Assembly (NCBI GenBank): GCA_021613535.1
Contig: CP075495.1
Coordinates: forward strand, 682,001 to 746,000
Length of the DNA stretch: 64,000 nt
Reading direction: 5' to 3'
DNA from: Adineta vaga
Lineage: Eukaryota > Rotifera
This document shows, one piece after another, positions 59,189 through 64,000 of this stretch (positions within the stretch are counted from its first letter, which is position 1; each line of letters begins with the position of its first letter). The position numbers were made by a program, and so were the translations under genes. The notes beneath the pieces were generated by a model. That model was not told the DNA's origin and searched no databases. It was given only the letters and a program-made list of their open reading frames with translations.

Positions 59189-60148
59189 TCATTGACGGAT
59201 AATTAGTTTGATAATTTCCTTTCGAAAAATTGCACCTGTTGCTGTATAAAGATAAAAACTACTTGAATGAGCAAAATGTGAGAATATATTCAATGTTTGA
59301 TTAGCGAGATTTTCTTTTGCTTCTTGAATTGTATCTTTTTGAATGAAAACTGTTAAGTTTCTATAGATGCGATATATACAAATAGGTGATGTTGAAATAA
59401 TAGTGACAAAAACTTGAGCAGCTAACATATATAAAACTTGATTTTCTTTACGTCGATTCTTTTGATTAAGACGATTACCTAATGGACGAATTTGTCGTCG
59501 TTGACGAATATTTTTTAATGTTAAATAACCAAATAAAAGCATAAAGAATGATGGACATAATGAATACCAACTAATATGAAAGATTTGTAAGAAAATTCGA
59601 TAAAAACCTTTTCGACTATTACATGTTTGTATAATATTACCAAATGAATCGATTGTATTTGTAATTTCAAAATAAATAATCATATGAGAATACAATAGAA
59701 TGAAAAGAATTATAATAAATAGAATAGTTAATCGTGCTATTTTTTCAGAACTTAATTGACGTAAACGAATATTTGATGAACTATGTAAATATCGATCAAT
59801 ACATGCACATACAATTAACCAACAAGAAATAACACGAACAACATAAAAAGAAAAGAATTCAATTCGACATATTACATTATTATAATCAGCTAAATCAATG
59901 TTATAACCACTGGAAAGAAGACGAACAGGTAAAACAATAAATATAACAAATAAATTAAAACATGTTGATGAGAAAAAATAAATTGAACATGGTTCATGAC
60001 GAAGTGTTGATCGAGTAAAAACATAAAGATTGAGTAAAAGACCAATTGTACCAAGACAAAAATTAATCAAAGATAATGCAAAGACAATTACATTTGTTGC
60101 TTTATTTAATTCATTGACAATTTCAGTAATATTTGACATTGAATCCAT
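59189..60148 (-). CDS. rhodopsin-family 7TM receptor (peptide-receptor-like)
   Basis: The 319-residue protein starts at the ATG MDSMSNITEIV; upstream frame is open only with TTG. An NIT sequon precedes TM1 (IVFALSLINFCLGTIGLLLNLYVF, with GxxxN-type Asn). TM2 has SSTCFNLFVIFIVLPVR; TM3 ends CACIDRYLHSS, a DRY-like IDRYLHS. A Cys before TM3 (VICRIEFF) and one in ECL2 (IQTCNSRKG) can pair. TM6 (VFVTIISTSPICIYRIY) has a Pro kink and TM7 is LYTATGAIFRKE. This resembles FMRFamide/neuropeptide-type orphan receptors in rotifers. No introns. Confidence 0.85.
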   Translation of the reverse strand: MDSMSNITEIVNELNKATNVIVFALSLINFCLGTIGLLLNLYVFTRSTLRHEPCSIYFFSSTCFNLFVIFIVLPVRLLSSGYNIDLADYNNVICRIEFFSFYVVRVISCWLIVCACIDRYLHSSSNIRLRQLSSEKIARLTILFIIILFILLYSHMIIYFEITNTIDSFGNIIQTCNSRKGFYRIFLQIFHISWYSLCPSFFMLLFGYLTLKNIRQRRQIRPLGNRLNQKNRRKENQVLYMLAAQVFVTIISTSPICIYRIYRNLTVFIQKDTIQEAKENLANQTLNIFSHFAHSSSFYLYTATGAIFRKEIIKLIIRQ

Positions 60149-60872
60149 GAGATAAATTTGTTCTGAAAGTTTATACAAGATTAATTAACAATTTTGAATA
60201 AGAAATTATGAACAAGTAAGCTTTTTTCTGTGAGTTGAATCATTAATTATTTTTTATTCTTAGAAGATAAAAGATAAATCTTCATTTCATGATATCATAT
60301 GCATCAATTAAAAATTGTCTCTAATTATTATTTATTATCAAAGAAACTAAGTTCAATAATAAAATGTGTTTTTACATTCTACCAGGTAAAATCACGGAAA
60401 AAGCCATGTCATCGCGTGATATATACATATGCATCGTGTAATTAAATGAAATAAGATTTCTTAATGTAATTGAAAGACTGTCGGACAACATTTATGTACC
60501 GAATAGAGTGAGAATGTAAGTCTTTTGTATTCACACTTACCCACACCCTGATAGAGACTAGTTGTACCAAGACAGAAATTAATCAAAGACAGTGCGAAAA
60601 CGAATAGATTTAATATTCGATATTTAGTTAGGATAATAAGACTTTTATTGTATATAGATCTGTCGACTTTCTATACTCTCTCATTGAGAACACATATAAT
60701 CTATGCGCCTATCTGATGAATATAGTAAAAAGCAAACATGATAATTAACTAATAATATAGATTGAACTATTCGAACTATTCTATTTCATTTGAAGATGAT
60801 TGAATTTTCTTATCCTATGATATTTTATAGAATAAGATAAGTAATACTTAAAAATGACATAGAAAAACTAAA
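60149..60872. other. intergenic with a receptor fragment
   Basis: About 60561-60610 (TTGTACCAAGACAGAAATTA, ATCAAAGACAGTGCGAAAAC) closely matches the TM1 coding segment of the neighbouring receptor at about 60046-60085, so it is a small duplicated piece of it. A telomere-like arm lies at 60530-60550, right beside this fragment. Confidence 0.55.
60530..60550. repeat. telomere-like single arm
   Basis: TTCACACTTACCCACACCCTG is a C/A-rich arm of the hairpin family; a weak G/T partner precedes it (GAGTGAGAATGT near 60505). Confidence 0.35.
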
Positions 60873-61265
60873 TTATTTTTCAATTATTGTTACAGGAGGC
60901 ATTTGTGAATTGGGGAGAGGTGGTGGTGTATACATATTAGATTGTTGTTGTACAACAAATGCTGCAGTAGCAGCTGTATGGATTGCATTTCTTGCTCTGA
61001 GTATTCGCATTCGTACGATTCGAAATATAGTAAGTGCAATCATCAGCATAAATACAATTGGCATTAGAATATAGATCATAAGAGTAACATTAAATCCAGA
61101 ACCACTTGATGAAGATTTCTTAGTAGTGGTTGTTCTTCTTCCTGTTGTTGTTGTACTTCTCGTTGTGATCGAAGTATTGATCGAACTAATTGTTTGTCCA
61201 TATACAAATATAATTCCATATTGGAAAAGAAAAAAGAAAAGTTTTTGAACAACAGTTGTAACCAT
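60873..61265 (-). CDS. small single-pass membrane protein with Thr-rich ectodomain
   Basis: The 130-residue product has a signal peptide (KLFFFLFQYGIIFVYG), a Ser/Thr-rich mucin-like ectodomain (TTRSTTTTGRRTTTTKKSSS), one TM helix (LMIYILMPIVFMLMIALTIF) and a basic, then Pro-rich, cytosolic tail (RMRILRARN; TPPPLPNSQMPPV). The PPPLP motif could bind EVH1, WW or SH3 domains. It is similar in plan to other rotifer type I mini-mucins, but no family name is known to me. The first ~75 bases and the upstream region are duplicated at 61735-61970. Confidence 0.6.
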   Translation of the reverse strand: MVTTVVQKLFFFLFQYGIIFVYGQTISSINTSITTRSTTTTGRRTTTTKKSSSSGSGFNVTLMIYILMPIVFMLMIALTIFRIVRMRILRARNAIHTAATAAFVVQQQSNMYTPPPLPNSQMPPVTIIEK

Positions 61266-61734
61266 GTTATGTGACAGTAACTATGCTTTGTTATTTACTG
61301 AAATTGTAATTTCAAAGAAAAACTCATTTTTTAAATTTTTAGTCTTTTTTGAAAGGAAGGAAAAGAAAATAAATTTATAACAATAAGAGTTCCATTGAGT
61401 GCAAAGAAAAAAGAACTCTATCATATAGAATCTTAGTTCGATGATGACATTTAGATGGCATCGTTATTGACAGCAGCATTTCAGGAAAACATTATGTATG
61501 AATTTAGAATTACATTTATTATTTGAAACTTTTTTTTACAAAGTTAATGTTTTACAAACAGAGAATATAAACATATTGGGTTTAGATGAGTTCTTTTATA
61601 TAACATTCAAAAGTCTTTGAATCTATATACAAAGGACATTGACAATGAATCAGTGTTTGAAAGATATTTGAGATTGATTTAGTCTATTCTGTCTTTTGAT
61701 ATTGACGAGTTTCAACTCCTTAGACATAGTTAGT

Positions 61735-61970
61735 ATTTATCGAACTAGTTGTTTGACCATATACAAATCGAATTTCATATTAGAAAAGAAAACAAAAAAA
61801 GTAGCTTTTAAACAACGGTTGTAACCATGAGGTGAGAATAACTATGTTTTGTTATTTACTGCAACTGCATTTTCAAAGAAAAAGTTATTTTCTGAATTTT
61901 TAACCTTGTTTTGAAAAGAAAAGAAAAGAAAAGAAACTCATAATAATAAGAGTTTCATCGAGTAGAAAAA
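61735..61970 (-). pseudogene. truncated duplicate of the small membrane protein 5' end
   Basis: The sequence AACTAGTTGTTTGACCATAT to AACAACGGTTGTAACCATGA aligns with 61183-61268 (AACTAATTGTTTGTCCATAT...). The similarity continues through the upstream DNA to the GAGTTTCATCGAG/GAGTTCCATTGAG end. The start ATG is kept, but the TM and tail coding parts are missing, so only the promoter and signal-peptide region were duplicated. Confidence 0.7.
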
Positions 61971-62395
61971 CAAAAGTTTATTCTGCAAATATTTGTGAAC
62001 TCAATGTAACAAAGTACTTTCATTTATGGAATAAATTTTCATGATGATGAACATCAAAAGAGAGAACGTGTTGAAATTGAAACGAAAAATTTGCTATTTA
62101 GTTTTTATAAAGATAAAAACAATAATGTCAATTGTTGACTGAATTTACAATCTCTAATGCTTGAAAAACTTGAAGTATTCTTTATCATTTGTCTTTTCTT
62201 ATCATTGAAAATGCATTCTAAACGAGTAAATAAGCAACAAGATCCACTTTTTTGTCTTGCACTTCTTCCATTATGTTTATCGATTGGAAGTTTCTTGTTT
62301 TTAAATTCAGCTATAATTAGTTATATCGAAGAACGACATAATGAAAAGATTTATTTAAATACAACAAGTAACGCTCGTCGTGCCGACTCACTTAA
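61971..62395. other. intergenic with a hydrophobic open frame
   Basis: A plus-strand frame from 62157 (LEVFFIICLFLSLKMHSK, then FCLALLPLCLSIGSFLFL) has two hydrophobic stretches but runs into the element at 62396, so its end is not original. It could be the 5' part of a disrupted membrane-protein gene. Confidence is low. Confidence 0.3.
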
Positions 62396-62737
62396 CCCTC
62401 GACTGCGGAGGATAGGTATTTTTAGTTTGTCTCAATAGTGAGATGAATTGATCTTGCAACTTACTATACCAGAAAACAGCTCAGATGTTATTGTTGAAAT
62501 GTGTATTAACATTCGAGAACATAATATTAACTTTTTTTATAAAATCAACTTCATCCAACATCCATCTCTGTACTCCCACCCACAGTTTCATCCAACACCC
62601 ATGTATCTACTCCCCGAAGATGATGATTTCAAACTAGCCTTCACTAATGTGTTTTTGACCCTTGACCTTTGACCCTGACACAATCCCACAAACAGACAAA
62701 CTATTTTTTTTTATATGACCCTCCTTACAGTCGAGGG
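62396..62737. mobile_element. candidate DNA element, CCCTCGACT termini (copy 2)
   Basis: The left end is CCCTCGACTGCGGAGG and the right end CCTCCTTACAGTCGAGGG, an inverted pair. The internal block GACCTTTGACCCTGACAC and the CAGACAAAC tract match the element at 1997-2701. It is shorter (342 versus 705 bases), and no transposase is present. Confidence 0.55.
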
Positions 62738-62769
62738 AATAAATCTATTCTTGGGTTTTCGTTTTGACA

Positions 62770-63110
62770 GATCGCGTTGCTTTAAATGATAATGATTCCC
62801 TTTTCTTTAATCTTCGTTATTTTGAACAAGTCTATGGGAAAAAACTTACTAGCACTGTGGGAGTTAAAATCAGTTATAACTGATTTAACCGTATCAACGC
62901 AGTGAGTTGAAATTAGTTATAACTGTTTTAACTAGTTTTAACTCCCACAGTGCTTATTAGTATTCAACAAGATCCAACTCCATCGAATTTCAATGTTCAG
63001 ATTATTGTGAATTTTGACTACATGGTTATATGTCACGAACTGGCACACAATAAAACACAAGAACTTAATCAAGAATTCATTGAACTTATGAAAACTATTG
63101 CTATTAAATA
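62770..63110 (+). pseudogene. C-terminal fragment of a HATPase/sacsin-like protein, split by a MITE
   Basis: Before the insertion the plus strand reads RVALNDNDSLFFNLRYFEQV followed by YGKKL; after it, SIQQDPTPSNFNVQI and DYMVICHELAHNKTQELNQE, ending at a TAA near 63108. The FFNLRYF and HELAHN phrases are typical, as I recall, of the C-terminus of large proteins with an HSP90/histidine-kinase-like ATPase domain (sacsin-like). The upstream ATPase part is absent. Assignment to the family is from memory and tentative; the interruption itself is clear. Confidence 0.5.
62853..62952. mobile_element. hAT-like MITE with 8-bp target duplication
   Basis: A 100-bp element has inverted ends CACTGTGGGAGTTAAAA and TTTTAACTCCCACAGTG and an internally palindromic body (CAGTTATAACTG, GTTATAACTG). 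Flanking octamers are CTTACTAG and CTTATTAG, one mismatch, matching the 8-bp duplication of hAT-type insertions. It sits inside the pseudogene fragment above. Confidence 0.75.
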
Positions 63111-64000
63111 AATCAGTAAAAGAGCTTCATATATTTAAAAATAAAGATTTGATTCCTAATCTTTATTCGTTTTTGTCGATGATCTCGAAGGAATAAAATA
63201 AATTCACATGTATATTTTTATAATAGGTAGACCATGGTATGCAAGAAAGAAACTCAAAATTCCAACTCAATCGAAAAGGCTATTCCAGAGATATGAGCGT
63301 TACAAATACCATGACTATCGGTTTCACGTTTTATTACAGAATTTTCAGTTTCTAAAACAAAAAAAAAGGAAATTCCACTTGCACAATATCACACACAACT
63401 TTAAATATCTTCATGATTTCGTTTTTCATGTAATTTTATTAATGATAAATTCAATTCAATCATAGAACGATAAAGACTACGATATTCTTAAAATATACAA
63501 AGCAATTCGAAGTGATAAAATTTATTAGGTTTCACAAACCGATGCAATTACAATTCAACGAGATTCATGACTCACGTCTTCAGTAAATAACGATGTGTAT
63601 AAATATATATTAACGCAGAAAAACGAAGAAAAAAAGATACATTCTAATTGAAACGAGCTCATTCAACCATAACTCAGAGTTATGACGATCAATCGAAGCA
63701 AAAAACATGCTGTGTTTCATTTGCTCGACGAACACCGAAGTATCAGCTATATTTTTTTTTCATATTATTACAGTGATTAATCAAACATCACGCAGTCAAT
63801 TACAAATGGCTCTTCGCTTATACGCCTCAGATCAACACCAATGAACACTTTATATGATTGTGTACTAACAAATAAATATTCTACTAACCTTCCCTGCGAT
63901 TCCTTGCGCCAATGATATACTTATGTCACTTCATTTTACACAATCATTCCTGCATCTTTCAAGACTTGTATGAAATTCTTCCGCCTAAAAAATTTACAAA
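63111..64000. other. intergenic, window end
   Basis: No gene can be supported. The frame at 63208-63465 is Lys/Phe/His-rich and lacks recognisable features. Confidence 0.4.

Overview
This is a eukaryotic, strongly AT-rich, gene-dense window with many short introns (mostly 50-70 nt, GT-AG). The gene set points to a bdelloid rotifer of the Adineta/Rotaria kind: orphan rhodopsin-like 7TM receptors, ADP-ribosyltransferases (ART) joined to NHL or TPR repeats, a caspase-NHL protein, a large polycystin-1-like receptor, and a lamin-tail protein. Short inverted copies of a GGGTGTGGG-type sequence, resembling what I recall as the bdelloid telomere repeat, are scattered through the noncoding DNA. The organism call is an inference from gene content; no rRNA or mitochondrial marker is present.

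Layout. 0.4-8.8 kb: a small Cys-rich secreted protein, a TIR element, a broken ricin-type lectin, a GPI- or TM-anchored surface protein, a 7TM receptor and a two-exon GMC oxidoreductase. 9.7-12.7 kb: one intact 7TM receptor with two decaying copies beside it. 13.2-15.5 kb: a graveyard of caspase-NHL and NHL pseudogene pieces. 15.9-20.5 kb: an EF-hand protein, a membrane-anchored kelch protein and an intact caspase-NHL protein. 22.8-24.9 and 31.5-33.6 kb: two tandem copies of an ART-NHL gene. 34.3-37.8 kb: a caspase remnant and two paralogous two-TM surface proteins. 39-41 kb: a secreted mucin-like protein. 41.7-42.5 kb: a long-TIR MITE. 43.3-46.4 kb: a lamin-tail protein and an unknown gene. 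46.9-56.7 kb: a very large NHL-REJ-GPS-PLAT-polycystin receptor. 56.8-61.3 kb: an ART-TPR protein, a 7TM receptor and a small membrane protein with a truncated duplicate. 62-64 kb: TE-riddled pseudogene remnants.

The most interesting theme is the NHL propeller used as a common sensor module on different outputs: caspase, ART and a polycystin channel. The two ART-NHL copies have an almost identical ART exon and 457-nt intron, yet their NHL exon carries about 31 amino-acid replacements. These sit at equivalent loop positions of successive blades, often as 2-4 adjacent base changes, with very few silent changes. That pattern fits targeted diversification of a recognition surface, by templated conversion, hypermutation or very strong selection, and it is my lead candidate for an undescribed system here.

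Exon boundaries were read by eye from reading frame and GT-AG sites; all models are predictions.
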